Source: UBA4810 sp002479215
GTDB taxonomy: Bacteria > Desulfobacterota > Syntrophia > Syntrophales > Smithellaceae
Assembly (NCBI GenBank): GCA_049514435.1
Contig: JBEKVB010000001.1
Location: 400,341 to 464,340 of the forward strand
Length of the DNA stretch: 64,000 nucleotides
Reading direction: 5' to 3'
Each line of letters begins with the position of its first letter. Within the stretch, counting starts at the first letter, position 1. The notes below the pieces were generated by a model. That model made no database searches, had not been told where the DNA came from, and saw only the letters and a program-made list of their open reading frames with translations. Below, piece after piece: positions 1-8,558 of the stretch. The position numbers were made by a program, and so were the translations under genes.

Positions 1-297
1 CGGATGCAACAGACAACCTACCTTTCTTTCCTCGCCATCCAGAAAACCAAGATATTCGCAGCAATAAATTACCTCATATCTCATTTTAAAATCTTCGTTA
101 TTTAACGTTTCGCCGGCATAATATTCAATATCGCCCGGTTTTTTCACAAGTCTACGGAAACGCTGTGTACGGGCGCGTAACCTTTCTTTAAGAGAAGAAC
201 GGGAGCTATCCACATAATTATACAAACCGCAACAGGCACCGCAGGATTTCCTATCATCAGGCTGACAAAAGATGCCTAAATTATTATCCGCTTTCAA
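1..297 (-). CDS. Partial cysteine-rich protein (N-terminal 99 residues)
   Basis: An open frame on the minus strand runs from a TTG at 297 to the left edge of the window, giving 99 residues without a stop, so the 3' end lies outside. An in-frame TAA sits directly before the TTG, and AAGGTG a few bases upstream could be the ribosome binding site. The protein has a SCGACCG motif near residue 20, a CC pair near residue 80 and another Cys near the edge. CxxCC motifs occur in small Fe-S or zinc-binding proteins of the YkgJ type, but the match is too short to name the family. The following region is rich in Arg and Lys. Function unknown. Confidence 0.6.
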   Translation of the reverse strand, partial: MKADNNLGIFCQPDDRKSCGACCGLYNYVDSSRSSLKERLRARTQRFRRLVKKPGDIEYYAGETLNNEDFKMRYEVIYCCEYLGFLDGEERKVGCLLHP

Positions 298-376
298 TTA
301 AACACCTTATGTTTTTCAGATAAATAATAGCCTAAAAAATAGTTAAATACCTTATACTACTGCTTTATTTAATGAC

Positions 377-1234
377 TCACTCAAATACAATAGTTTTTGA
401 TCCATAAACAAGTATTTTGTTTTCCAGATGCAGGCGCAAAGCCCGCGCCAGCACAATTCTCTCTAAATCCTTGCCCTTCATTTGAATATCGGCTATCGCA
501 TCACGGTGGCTTATTTTGATCACATCCTGAGCAATAATCGGTCCTTCGTCCAGATTTTCCGTCGCGTAATGCCCTGTCGCGCCAATGATTTTCACGCCGC
601 GATCATAAGCTTGCTGATAAGGATTACCTCCGGCAAAAGCTGGCAAAAAAGAATGATGGATATTAATTATCTTATGGGGATAATACCCAAGAAATTTCGC
701 TGAGAAAATTTGCATGTAACGCGCCAGAACTACCAAATCAATTTTCAACCCCTTTAATAATTCTAACTCCCGGTCTTCTTGTTGCTTCTTATTTTTTACC
801 GTAATCGGAAAATGATAAAATTTAAGCCCAAATTGTTCGACCGACTCACGAGCATCCAGATGGTTACTGATAACAACCTGTATTTTAGCGGCCATTTCCC
901 CCATTCGTTGACGCAGAATTAAATCGTTAAGGCAATGGAGATGACGGGAAACAAATACGGCAATACGCGGCACATAATCGGTGAAATGCAAATCCCATTT
1001 AATGTCCAATTGTTTCGCTAATTGCGTAAAAGCCGCTGGAATTTCTTCCCGGCTAAGCTTAAAACCGGCCAGTTCCCATTCGATCCGCATAAAGAAAAGT
1101 TTTCCTCTTTTAGAGGTATGTTGATCGGCGTGGACAATATTTCCGTTGTGATTAAATATAAAATTGGAAATCTTGGCAACAAGCCCTTTACTATCGGGAC
1201 AGGATAAAAGTAAAATGGCATTGACATCATTCAT
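377..1234 (-). CDS. purU: Formyltetrahydrofolate deformylase
   Basis: This enzyme hydrolyses 10-formyl-tetrahydrofolate to formate and tetrahydrofolate, balancing the one-carbon pool and supplying formate. The 285 residues match the family length of about 280. An N-terminal ACT domain (about residues 8-85, starting LLLSCPDSKGLVAKIS) is followed by a formyltransferase domain with the NIHHSFLPAF motif, which contains the catalytic His, and the GATGHY...LDEGPII block that positions the catalytic Asp. The start is an ATG at 1234. The gene stands alone, divergent from the small gene that begins near 1300. The ACT domain normally senses glycine or methionine; that is known for the family, not shown here. 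Confidence 0.95.
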   Translation of the reverse strand: MNDVNAILLLSCPDSKGLVAKISNFIFNHNGNIVHADQHTSKRGKLFFMRIEWELAGFKLSREEIPAAFTQLAKQLDIKWDLHFTDYVPRIAVFVSRHLHCLNDLILRQRMGEMAAKIQVVISNHLDARESVEQFGLKFYHFPITVKNKKQQEDRELELLKGLKIDLVVLARYMQIFSAKFLGYYPHKIINIHHSFLPAFAGGNPYQQAYDRGVKIIGATGHYATENLDEGPIIAQDVIKISHRDAIADIQMKGKDLERIVLARALRLHLENKILVYGSKTIVFE

Positions 1235-1299
1235 ACGGCGGCTTCATTTTCATTAATTTTGAAACTTGCAGTTGTTAATCAAATATAGAAGGATTGGCG

Positions 1300-1761
1300 T
1301 TGCAGGTCAAGGGTAAAAATGGTAAGGACAGCACCCCTGTATGGAATCATGTTCGGAATATAAAACAAATGAAATTAATTGGAGAAATATATCTGGCCAA
1401 CGGATTGCAGTTGAATATTTTTGATTTATCGCGTCCAATAGCTGCCGGCACAGTTAAAGTGGAAATTTCCGTTCAGTCCAAAATAGATTTAAAAGAATCT
1501 TATTTTTCCGACTCCCGAGATTATCATCAGGTAAAAAGAATCTTTGGCGATAATTTTTCCTACGAATACAAAATGGAAAGATCTTTTGTGGCTAAAGAAA
1601 ATCAGGAGGCTATCCGCGAGGAATTGCTCAGTACATTTAAAAATAATTCTTTGCATTACCTTTCTTCCGTGAATTTTCCACAAAAGCTTGCACTGGCTAC
1701 TCTCAAGGATATAAAAAATAACCCGTACAAATATAAACGTAAACCGGAAACTGAAGCATGA
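1300..1761 (+). CDS. Conserved-looking small protein of unknown function
   Basis: The frame is open from a TTG at 1294, but AAGGA at 1289-1293 lies directly against that codon. The TTG at 1300 has a normal 6-nt spacing and is preferred; an in-frame ATG also occurs near 1366. The product is about 153 residues, charged, without membrane segments or cysteines. It contains a beta-rich stretch (IGEIYLANGLQLNIFDLS, VKVEISVQSKIDL) and a C-terminal helical part. The stop overlaps the start of the radical SAM gene by 4 nt (ATGA), so the two are almost certainly translationally coupled. I do not recognise the family. The coupling suggests a role connected with the radical SAM/DUF2344 protein. Confidence 0.7.
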   Translation: MQVKGKNGKDSTPVWNHVRNIKQMKLIGEIYLANGLQLNIFDLSRPIAAGTVKVEISVQSKIDLKESYFSDSRDYHQVKRIFGDNFSYEYKMERSFVAKENQEAIREELLSTFKNNSLHYLSSVNFPQKLALATLKDIKNNPYKYKRKPETEA

Positions 1762-4241
1762 TTAATCATAAATTCGACGGGCTTTTACTTAACGCCGAGA
1801 AGCCCAGCCGTTACCTAGGCAATGAAGTAAACGCGATTCATAAAGACAAAAAAGAAGTGAGCTTCCTTCTTGCCTTTCCGGATACATATGAAGTCGGCAT
1901 GTCGCATCTTGGTTTGCAGATTCTATATTCCGTTTTGAACGAAATTCCGTATGCGAAGGCAGAAAGATGCTTCGCGCCCTGGCCGGATAGGGAAAGTCAA
2001 CTGCGCTTACGAAAATTACCGCTGACATCTTTAGAATCACAAACGCCCTTAATAAATTTTGATATTGTCGGTTTCTCCCTTCAGTATGAACTGTCCTATA
2101 CCAATGTGCTGAACATGCTGGAATTGGGGGGTATACCGCTTGCTTGTATCGAACGCAAAGATAACCATCCCTTGATAATTGCCGGAGGCCCTTGTTGTTT
2201 TAATCCTGCACCTCTTGCCGGCTTTATCGATGCCTTTGTCATCGGAGAAGGAGAAGAAATCGTTTCAGAAATTGCAGCGGCAGTCCGCACAGGCAAAAAG
2301 AAAAAAATCCTCAAGCATGATTTGCTCGAGCAACTGGCACAAATTTCCGGCATTTATGTTCCCACCGTTCATGGGAAAAATCAACTCATCAAAAAAAGAA
2401 TCGTTACCGACCTCAATTTATGGCCGCATCCCATAAATCCAGTTGTTCCGCTTATGCAAACTGTTCACGACCGCATTATTTTGGAAATAGCGCGCGGCTG
2501 TACGCGGGGATGCAGATTCTGCCAGGCGGGAATGATTTGGCGGCCATACCGAGAAAGAAACGCCTCTCTGCTCATACAGATGGCCGAAAAATTATTAGCG
2601 GTAACCGGTCATGACGAGATATCTCTTTTATCCTTAAGTTCAGGGGACTATAGCTGCCTTGAATTTTTAATAAAAAGTCTGATGAAACAGCATTATTCCA
2701 AAAGAGTCGCTTTGGCCTTGCCCTCGTTACGCGTAGAGTCGCTGACCGGAATATTAATTGAAGAAATCAAGAAAACCCGTAAAACCAGTTTCACGCTGGC
2801 ACCGGAAGCCGGAACAGATAAAATGCGCCGGATAATAAATAAAGGCAACACCGCCGAAGATTTGATCTCTATAGTTGATAAAGTATTTGCCGCCGGTTGG
2901 AAATCGATCAAGCTCTATTTCATGCTGGGTCTTCCTTATGAAACGCAGGAAGATTTGGAAGGAATTATAGGGTTGGGCCATCAGGTTCTCCAGGCGGCAA
3001 GAAAACGTGGGCAGGTTACCATTAGCCTTTCCACCTTTGTACCCAAACCGCATACGCCTTTTCAATGGGGAAAACAGATTTCTTTGGAAGAAACTTATAT
3101 CAAGCAGGACTTCTTTCGCCGGCGGGTAAAAGACCGCCATCTCAGTTTGAAATGGCATGACGCAAAAATGAGCTTACTGGAAGGAATGTTTTCACGCGGC
3201 GATGAAAGATTGGGAGAGCTTTTGGAAAAAGCATTTCGTAAAGGCTGCCGTTTTGACGGGTGGACCGAGCTTTTACATTTTGAGCTCTGGCAGGAAGCAA
3301 TGGATGAACTGGGTATTAATCCTGAAGACTACTTGCGCGAACGCGAGACAAACGAAAAACTTCCTTGGGATAACATTGATTGCGGCGTGAGCCGTCAATT
3401 TCTGCTCCAGGAAAGAAAAAAATCAGCGCAAATGTCGGCAACAGCGGATTGCCGGTTTGCCAATTGCCAAAACTGCGGGGTTTGTGATTTCTCGACAACA
3501 AAAAATATCTTTGCCGAGGCAAAGGAAACTCAAGAAATTACCACACCACCGCCAACAGCCAATTTAGCCGCGCATGAAAAAGTTTACCGTTTTACCTTTA
3601 ACAAACTTGGAAGAGCACGGTTTTTATCTCATTTGGAACTTTCCACGGCCTTGATCCGCGCCTTGCGCCGCAGCAGTCTTGCTCTTGTTTATTCTTCCGG
3701 CTATCATCCGCATCCTAAAATATCTTTTGCCACAGCCACCGCAGTTGGTATGGAAAGTAACCAAGAATACATGGATGTAACCGCATTGGAGTATCCATCT
3801 GCTTTAAATTTATTGAAAAAAGAAATCAATTCCGCCTTACCTCCGGGCATTAAAATCATGGAAATCAAGACGCTCTCTCCCGATACAAAGGCGCTGTCTC
3901 AAACGATATACGGATTTATCTACGAGTTGTGTCTACCAGCAAACATAAATGAGAACCAACTTAATATAATTAAAGAAAACATGGAAAAATTTCTGGTATC
4001 AGCATCATTTAAAATTCAAAGGATATCCAAGGGAAAAACCGTAATTAAAGACATCCGTCCTTTTGTAAAGGGCATGACTCTTAATGCCGATGAAAAAAGA
4101 ATTGAAGTCACAGTGCTATACACGCAGGAAGGATCGGCCAGACCTTTTGATATTATTGTCCATGTCCTGGGATTTAGTAAAGAAGAAGCGAAACAAATCC
4201 ACTTTAATAAAATAAAAACTTTGTTTTTTGACATTAACTAA
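1758..4241 (+). CDS. B12-binding-like radical SAM protein fused to DUF2344
   Basis: A protein of 827 residues with three parts. Residues 20-200 resemble the B12-binding-type N-terminal domain (FPDTYEVGMSHLGLQILY, then IAGGPCCFNPAPL). A radical SAM core follows with the CxxxCxxC cluster at Cys248, Cys252 and Cys255 (RGCTRGCRFCQAG). The C-terminal ~220 residues (from KVYRFTFNKLGRARFLSHLE) match DUF2344, with the SSGYHPHPKISFA block. A cysteine-rich linker (CRFANCQNCGVCD) near residue 565 could hold a second cluster. This architecture corresponds to the TIGR03960/TIGR03936 pair, whose substrate is not established; DUF2344 is sometimes encoded beside ribonuclease G, which hints at an RNA connection. 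It is coupled to the preceding small gene. Confidence 0.93.
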   Translation: MINHKFDGLLLNAEKPSRYLGNEVNAIHKDKKEVSFLLAFPDTYEVGMSHLGLQILYSVLNEIPYAKAERCFAPWPDRESQLRLRKLPLTSLESQTPLINFDIVGFSLQYELSYTNVLNMLELGGIPLACIERKDNHPLIIAGGPCCFNPAPLAGFIDAFVIGEGEEIVSEIAAAVRTGKKKKILKHDLLEQLAQISGIYVPTVHGKNQLIKKRIVTDLNLWPHPINPVVPLMQTVHDRIILEIARGCTRGCRFCQAGMIWRPYRERNASLLIQMAEKLLAVTGHDEISLLSLSSGDYSCLEFLIKSLMKQHYSKRVALALPSLRVESLTGILIEEIKKTRKTSFTLAPEAGTDKMRRIINKGNTAEDLISIVDKVFAAGWKSIKLYFMLGLPYETQEDLEGIIGLGHQVLQAARKRGQVTISLSTFVPKPHTPFQWGKQISLEETYIKQDFFRRRVKDRHLSLKWHDAKMSLLEGMFSRGDERLGELLEKAFRKGCRFDGWTELLHFELWQEAMDELGINPEDYLRERETNEKLPWDNIDCGVSRQFLLQERKKSAQMSATADCRFANCQNCGVCDFSTTKNIFAEAKETQEITTPPPTANLAAHEKVYRFTFNKLGRARFLSHLELSTALIRALRRSSLALVYSSGYHPHPKISFATATAVGMESNQEYMDVTALEYPSALNLLKKEINSALPPGIKIMEIKTLSPDTKALSQTIYGFIYELCLPANINENQLNIIKENMEKFLVSASFKIQRISKGKTVIKDIRPFVKGMTLNADEKRIEVTVLYTQEGSARPFDIIVHVLGFSKEEAKQIHFNKIKTLFFDIN

Positions 4242-4386
4242 GTATCTGAGCTATAAATCGTATGTTGATTAAAATCTTTTTTGGTCAAAAGAAGGTCAAA
4301 TAACTTGGTCCGTGAATTGGCCTTATTCCTGAGAGAAAGAACGTCTTGATACTAATATGACGCGGTCATAATATGCTTGATCAATG

Positions 4387-5307
4387 TTAATAAAGTCGAA
4401 CTTCTATGTCCGGTAAATAATGCTGACTTTCTTCCTCGTGTTTGCCAAGTTCTTCGTAAAGCATCATGACGGTATTCACATACACCTGGCTGCGGTTATA
4501 ATGCCACACCGCATTGCGCTTTTTCTCGGTGGAAGCATCCTCAGACCAGCCCGAACTTTTCAGGTAATTGCCCATGGTTGCTGCTGCATCTTCCATATTA
4601 AATGGATTGGCTATGCCGTCTCCGTCTCCATCAACTCCGTAGTTCCGAAAGGTAGAAGGGATAAATTGAGCCGGCCCCAAAGCTCCGGCAAATGATCCCA
4701 TTATGTTCAATGGATCCATGCCCAAGTTATTAGCTATAAGAGTAAGGTGGTAGAGTTCAGACAATGCCCAATACGCCCTTTTATGCGCCATGGTAATAGT
4801 GGCCTGATCATTGAGCAGCGGATACTTATCGGCATATTCTTCCTGTATTTGACTAAAATAATCCGGGTCGAGAAGTAGTGCCAAGTTGGCGTAAACTGTA
4901 ACAACATTATAGCGCATGGGGTAGGTTCCCAGTCTTGATTCTACAATGAGAATTGCTGTGACGATATGGGGAGATGTTCCAAAACGCTTCTCCACGAAAG
5001 ATAATAATTCGGCATGTTCTTTAATGAAAGCCCTGCCGTTTTCGATATGTTTGGGATCGATACTCATGACGGAAGGCTCTTCTTCGGTTCCCCTTGGACT
5101 CGCGTAGAAAAGGTTCTGGATAACTATATCCGGCCTAAGAGATATTCGGGGATCATATATCATGCTCTGAACTTGCGCTTTATCCAATCCCTTTTCCACG
5201 AGGAGCTCTTCGATAAACTGCCTCGATAAATCGCTTGCTGCCCATGACGACACATAGGATAACAAAAAAATCATTATGATTATAAAATATGTTATTACTT
5301 TTTTCAC
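4387..5307 (-). CDS. Exported lytic murein transglycosylase (MltB-like)
   Basis: The start is GTG at 5307. An N-terminal signal peptide of about 23 residues (FIIIMIFLLSYVSSWA) has no lipobox cysteine, so the protein is probably periplasmic and soluble rather than a lipoprotein. The SLT_2/MltB fold is shown by TAILIVESRLGTYP, with the catalytic Glu at 123, then GALGPAQFIPSTFRNYG and the acidic DGDGDG loop before ANPFNMEDAAATMGNYL. Such enzymes cleave the MurNAc-GlcNAc bond to leave 1,6-anhydro ends during wall remodelling. Total length 306 residues, within the range for the family. It is convergent with the radical SAM gene, and no strong terminator separates them. Confidence 0.9.
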   Translation of the reverse strand: MKKVITYFIIIMIFLLSYVSSWAASDLSRQFIEELLVEKGLDKAQVQSMIYDPRISLRPDIVIQNLFYASPRGTEEEPSVMSIDPKHIENGRAFIKEHAELLSFVEKRFGTSPHIVTAILIVESRLGTYPMRYNVVTVYANLALLLDPDYFSQIQEEYADKYPLLNDQATITMAHKRAYWALSELYHLTLIANNLGMDPLNIMGSFAGALGPAQFIPSTFRNYGVDGDGDGIANPFNMEDAAATMGNYLKSSGWSEDASTEKKRNAVWHYNRSQVYVNTVMMLYEELGKHEEESQHYLPDIEVRLY

Positions 5308-5472
5308 GTCTCAACCATTTTTACAGCAACCTTATTTTCACTCAATCATTTTTAATATTACAGCTTTATTTTACATCGCCCAAGCTTTATACGCAAGATG
5401 ATTTAATATTAATTCACCATGTTAGCCAAAAAACGTCCTCTAATTAAAAATTGTCCGGTTAATTAAATTATA

Positions 5473-5501
5473 TTGACAAATAGACGCAAATTATTTATAA
5501 G
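5473..5501 (+). promoter_or_regulatory. Sigma-70 promoter of the rplU-rpmA operon
   Basis: TTGACA at 5473-5478 and TATAAG at 5496-5501 are separated by exactly 17 bp. Transcription would begin near 5508, leaving about 28 nt before the rplU ATG at 5536, with AAGGA at 5524-5528. The fit argues that the longer reading frame beginning at 5473 is not translated. Confidence 0.8.
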
Positions 5502-5535
5502 CTTCGCTCTTAATTACATAATCAAGGATAGTCTA

Positions 5536-5847
5536 ATGTATGCAGTAATAAAAACAGGAGCAAAACAGCACAAAGTCAGCGAAGGTGATGTTTTATCCGT
5601 AGAAAAGCTGGAAGGCGAGAAAGGCTCGGAAGTAGTTTTTAACGAAGTTCTAATGGTCTCCGGCGATAAGGGCGTAAAAATCGGTAAACCTTTCGTGACC
5701 GGAGCCAAGGTCACAGGAGAAATCATCGCGCAAAAGCAAGGTCCGAAAATTCACGTTTACCACATGAAACGCCGCAAGGGGTTCCATAAGAAAACCGGGC
5801 ATCGCCAGCAATTAACCAGCATGAAAATAAAGAAGATTTCGATTTAG
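5536..5847 (+). CDS. rplU: 50S ribosomal protein L21
   Basis: The product is 103 residues, the normal L21 length, and begins MYAVIKTGAKQHKVSEGD. The signature near the C-terminus is seen in KIHVYHMKRRKGFHKKTGHRQ, the RNA-binding region. The ATG at 5536 is chosen because AAGGA lies 7 nt upstream and because a good promoter overlaps any earlier start. L21 binds 23S rRNA in the large subunit. It is followed after 11 nt by rpmA, the usual pairing. Confidence 0.97.
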   Translation: MYAVIKTGAKQHKVSEGDVLSVEKLEGEKGSEVVFNEVLMVSGDKGVKIGKPFVTGAKVTGEIIAQKQGPKIHVYHMKRRKGFHKKTGHRQQLTSMKIKKISI

Positions 5848-5858
5848 CGGAGGAAGTA

Positions 5859-6113
5859 ATGGCACATAAAAAAGGTCAAGGAAGTTCCCGCAACGGCAGG
5901 GACAGTAATTCGCAGCGGCGCGGCGTCAAAGTGTTTAGCGGCGAGAATATCCATGCGGGATCGATAATTGTGCGGCAGGTCGGCACAAAAATCCACCCGG
6001 GAAACAATGTGGGAATGGGTAAAGATTTTACCTTGTTCTCTCTGATTAATGGAGTGGTAAAATTCGAAAGATTCGACAAAACTAGAAAAAAAGTAAGCGT
6101 TTACGCATCATAA
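5859..6113 (+). CDS. rpmA: 50S ribosomal protein L27
   Basis: The protein has 84 residues, begins MAHKKGQGSSRNGRDSNSQR and shows the typical GVKVFSGENIHAGSIIVRQ block. GGAGGAAGTA precedes the ATG, a strong ribosome binding site. L27 reaches the peptidyl transferase centre through its N-terminal tail; here the tail starts directly with Ala-His-Lys-Lys, so no Firmicutes-type cleavable extension is present. It forms an operon with rplU, and an intrinsic terminator follows at 6141-6170, so obgE may use its own promoter or readthrough. Confidence 0.97.
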   Translation: MAHKKGQGSSRNGRDSNSQRRGVKVFSGENIHAGSIIVRQVGTKIHPGNNVGMGKDFTLFSLINGVVKFERFDKTRKKVSVYAS

Positions 6114-6140
6114 AAGATGGTGTAAATATTTTTTATTTTA

Positions 6141-6170
6141 AAGGCGCTTGTAACAAAGCGCCTTTTTATT
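6141..6170 (+). terminator. Intrinsic terminator after rpmA
   Basis: AAGGCGCTT (6141-6149) pairs perfectly with AAGCGCCTT (6156-6164) around a 6-nt loop, followed by a T-rich run to 6170. This is a classic rho-independent terminator. Confidence 0.9.
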
Positions 6171-6173
6171 TTG

Positions 6174-6303
6174 GATACCAATTCTAAATCAAAGCGCCAT
6201 CTTTGTTGGTTTTGTCGTTGGCTTCCTCAACGTATTTATATAATACGCCTCGTCGCCACCTCCTTGCCGCCTCGATATCATCTTTGATTTAAAAATGGTA
6301 TAA
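6174..6303. repeat. Family A MITE-like repeat, copy 1
   Basis: A roughly 125-bp element bounded by an imperfect inverted repeat: ACCAATTCTAAATCAAAG on the left and CTTTGATTTAAAAATGGT on the right. Related copies lie at 38990-39116 and 54503-54595, and a left half at about 40100. The interior (tcgtcg..., ccttgccgcctcgatatc) is also conserved. It has no coding capacity of its own. It sits between the rpmA terminator and obgE. Confidence 0.75.
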
Positions 6304-6329
6304 GCTTTCTAACCAAGGAATAATTCAAC

Positions 6330-7337
6330 ATGAAATTTGTTGATGAAGTAAAAATTTATATCAAGGCCGGACATGGCGGCCGCGGTTGTGTGAGTTTCCG
6401 GCGGGAAAAATTTGTGCCACGCGGCGGCCCGGACGGGGGCGATGGCGGCAAAGGCGGTGATGTTATCTTTCGCACAGCGAAAAGTCATCACACGCTGCTG
6501 GATTTAAAATATCAGCAACATCAAATTGCCAAAAACGGCGGCCACGGCTCTGGCAACCATCGCACCGGCAGAAGCGCAGAAGATCTGGAAGTTGTCGTAC
6601 CGGTGGGAACAATTATCAAAAATTTCGAAACCGGGGAGGTGCTGGCAGATTTGTCGAAGTTAGGCCAAACTTTTATTGTTGCACGCGGTGGTATCGGCGG
6701 TAAGGGCAATGCTCACTTCACCACCTCCACCCATCAAACACCTCATTTTGCCCAGGAGGGCATGGAAGGTGAAGAATTCACGCTTAAACTTGAACTGAAA
6801 TTGCTGGCTGATGTAGGCATCCTTGGCTTTCCTAACGCCGGTAAATCAACCTTTATCTCCCGCGTATCCGCGGCCAAACCCAAAATTGCCGATTATCCTT
6901 TCACCACCCTGACACCACACTTGGGCGTTGTTAAATACTCGAACAGCAAAAGTTTTGTTCTTGCCGATATACCCGGCCTTATCTCCGGCGCGCATGATGG
7001 TTCCGGCATGGGCATTCAATTTTTAAAACATGTGGAAAGAACATCGCTACTGCTGCATATTATTGATATCTCCGTTGAACCAAACACTGATGCCTGGTCT
7101 AACTTTACGACAATCAATGAGGAACTGGGGCATTACAATGCTGAACTGCTGGGAAAACCGCAAATCGTGGCTCTCAATAAGATTGACCTTCCCTTTGTTA
7201 GAGAGAAAGCTAAAAAAGAAGTTGCGCTATTCAAAAAAAAGCGGATAATACTTCATCTTTTTTCCGCTGTCACCGGAGAAGGAATACAGGAAATATTAAA
7301 AAATATAATCACATTATTAAATCAAGCAAAACACTAA
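6330..7337 (+). CDS. obgE: GTPase Obg (ribosome assembly, stress control)
   Basis: The 335 residues begin with the glycine-rich Obg domain (KAGHGGRGCVSFRREKFVP, DGGDGGKGGDV), about residues 1-158. The G domain follows, with GFPNAGKST (G1), TTLTPHLGVV (G2/switch I), DIPGLISGA (G3), NKID (G4) and a terminal S-A-V-T-G-E (G5). It lacks the C-terminal OCT extension of some Gram-positive homologues. Obg acts in 50S maturation and growth control. AAGGA precedes the ATG. It is followed after 7 nt by proB. Confidence 0.96.
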   Translation: MKFVDEVKIYIKAGHGGRGCVSFRREKFVPRGGPDGGDGGKGGDVIFRTAKSHHTLLDLKYQQHQIAKNGGHGSGNHRTGRSAEDLEVVVPVGTIIKNFETGEVLADLSKLGQTFIVARGGIGGKGNAHFTTSTHQTPHFAQEGMEGEEFTLKLELKLLADVGILGFPNAGKSTFISRVSAAKPKIADYPFTTLTPHLGVVKYSNSKSFVLADIPGLISGAHDGSGMGIQFLKHVERTSLLLHIIDISVEPNTDAWSNFTTINEELGHYNAELLGKPQIVALNKIDLPFVREKAKKEVALFKKKRIILHLFSAVTGEGIQEILKNIITLLNQAKH

Positions 7338-7344
7338 TAGAGCA

Positions 7345-8496
7345 ATGAAGAATATCCGCCAAGAAACTCTTTCGAGCGCAAAAAAAATACTGATCAAAGT
7401 AGGTTCGGCAGTACTGTCCGGCACTGACGGCCTCGACCTCAAGATTATTCATGCACTTGTTAAAGAAATGTCCGATCTGGTGCGTCAGGGTTATTCCGTG
7501 GTGCTGGTAACTTCCGGCGCGATAGTTTCCGGAAAACATCGCCTGAACGTAACCGGAGAACTCAAGAGCATACCCGAAAAACAGGCCGCGGCCGCTATCG
7601 GTCAGGGAAGATTAATGCGTGTTTATTCCAAATCTTTTGAAAAGAACGGTCTTTACGTTGCCCAGCTTCTGCTGACACTTTCCGATCTCACCGATCGTCA
7701 GAGGTATTTAAATATACGCAACACTCTTTCCACTTTGACGGAGTGGCGCGTTACCCCTATTATCAATGAAAACGACTCTGTTGCCGTGGACGAAATAAAA
7801 TTCGGCGACAACGACAATCTTGCCGCGATGATCGCCAATATCGTCGAGGCCGATCTTTTTATCAATTTAACGAGTACTGCCGGACTTTATGATTGCAATC
7901 CGGCGGAATTCAAAAAAGCCAAGCTTATTCCTCTGGTCAGTGAATTCACCGACGAAATTGAAGCCGCCGCCACCGGAGAAACTACAGCAGTGGGAATGGG
8001 CGGCATGAAAAGCAAAGTTTTGGCCGCCAAAAAAGTTACCGCCATCGGCATTCCGTGTGTCATAGCTCCCGGTAAAAGAAAAAAGGTTTTGGCCGACATT
8101 CTGGCGGGAAAAGAAATCGGAACGCTTTTCCTTCCTATGGCTGATCATTTAAACAGTAAGAAATATTGGATCGCCTTCACCTTACATCCCCGCGGCAAAT
8201 TAGTTATTGACGACGGCGCTAAAAAGGCATTACTGGAAAAAGGCAAGAGTCTTCTCCCTTCAGGAATCGTTGATGTAGAAGGAGATTTTGATTTGGGCGA
8301 TCCCGTGAGCTGCGTTGACCGCGAAGGAGCACCTCTGGCCAAAGGTCTCGTCAATTATAATTCCGCTGAAATCCGTAAAATCAAGGGTTTAAAAACTTCC
8401 CAAATAAGCCAGGTTCTGGGGCACAAAGATTACGATGAAGTCATCCACCGTGATAATCTGGCTATAACTAAACAAAATTCCAGAAACAAACTTTAA
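7345..8496 (+). CDS. proB: Glutamate 5-kinase with PUA domain
   Basis: First step of proline synthesis: ATP-dependent phosphorylation of glutamate. The amino-acid kinase domain spans about residues 8-260 (ILIKVGSAVLSG, VLVTSGAIVSGKHRL, INENDSVAVDEIKFGDND, TAVGMGGMKSKVLAAK). A C-terminal PUA domain begins near residue 285 (RGKLVIDDGAKKALLEKG). Length 383 residues, normal for PUA-bearing ProB. The obgE-proB order is common in Desulfobacterota; the next pathway gene, proA, is not in the window. Confidence 0.96.
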   Translation: MKNIRQETLSSAKKILIKVGSAVLSGTDGLDLKIIHALVKEMSDLVRQGYSVVLVTSGAIVSGKHRLNVTGELKSIPEKQAAAAIGQGRLMRVYSKSFEKNGLYVAQLLLTLSDLTDRQRYLNIRNTLSTLTEWRVTPIINENDSVAVDEIKFGDNDNLAAMIANIVEADLFINLTSTAGLYDCNPAEFKKAKLIPLVSEFTDEIEAAATGETTAVGMGGMKSKVLAAKKVTAIGIPCVIAPGKRKKVLADILAGKEIGTLFLPMADHLNSKKYWIAFTLHPRGKLVIDDGAKKALLEKGKSLLPSGIVDVEGDFDLGDPVSCVDREGAPLAKGLVNYNSAEIRKIKGLKTSQISQVLGHKDYDEVIHRDNLAITKQNSRNKL

Positions 8497-8558
8497 GCTT
8501 AAAAAATGATAATAAAGTAATCATTCACGCATAGTCTTTTAGAAAGAGTGATTTTGTC

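Noticed and set aside
4356..4370. Perfect palindrome TATGACGCGGTCATA between convergent genes
   Set aside because: No T-run for a terminator and no gene start nearby for an operator; could be chance or an unknown site.
5473..5535. N-terminal extension of rplU from an upstream TTG
   Set aside because: A near-ideal promoter overlaps it, and L21 proteins begin at the ATG at 5536, which has its own ribosome binding site.
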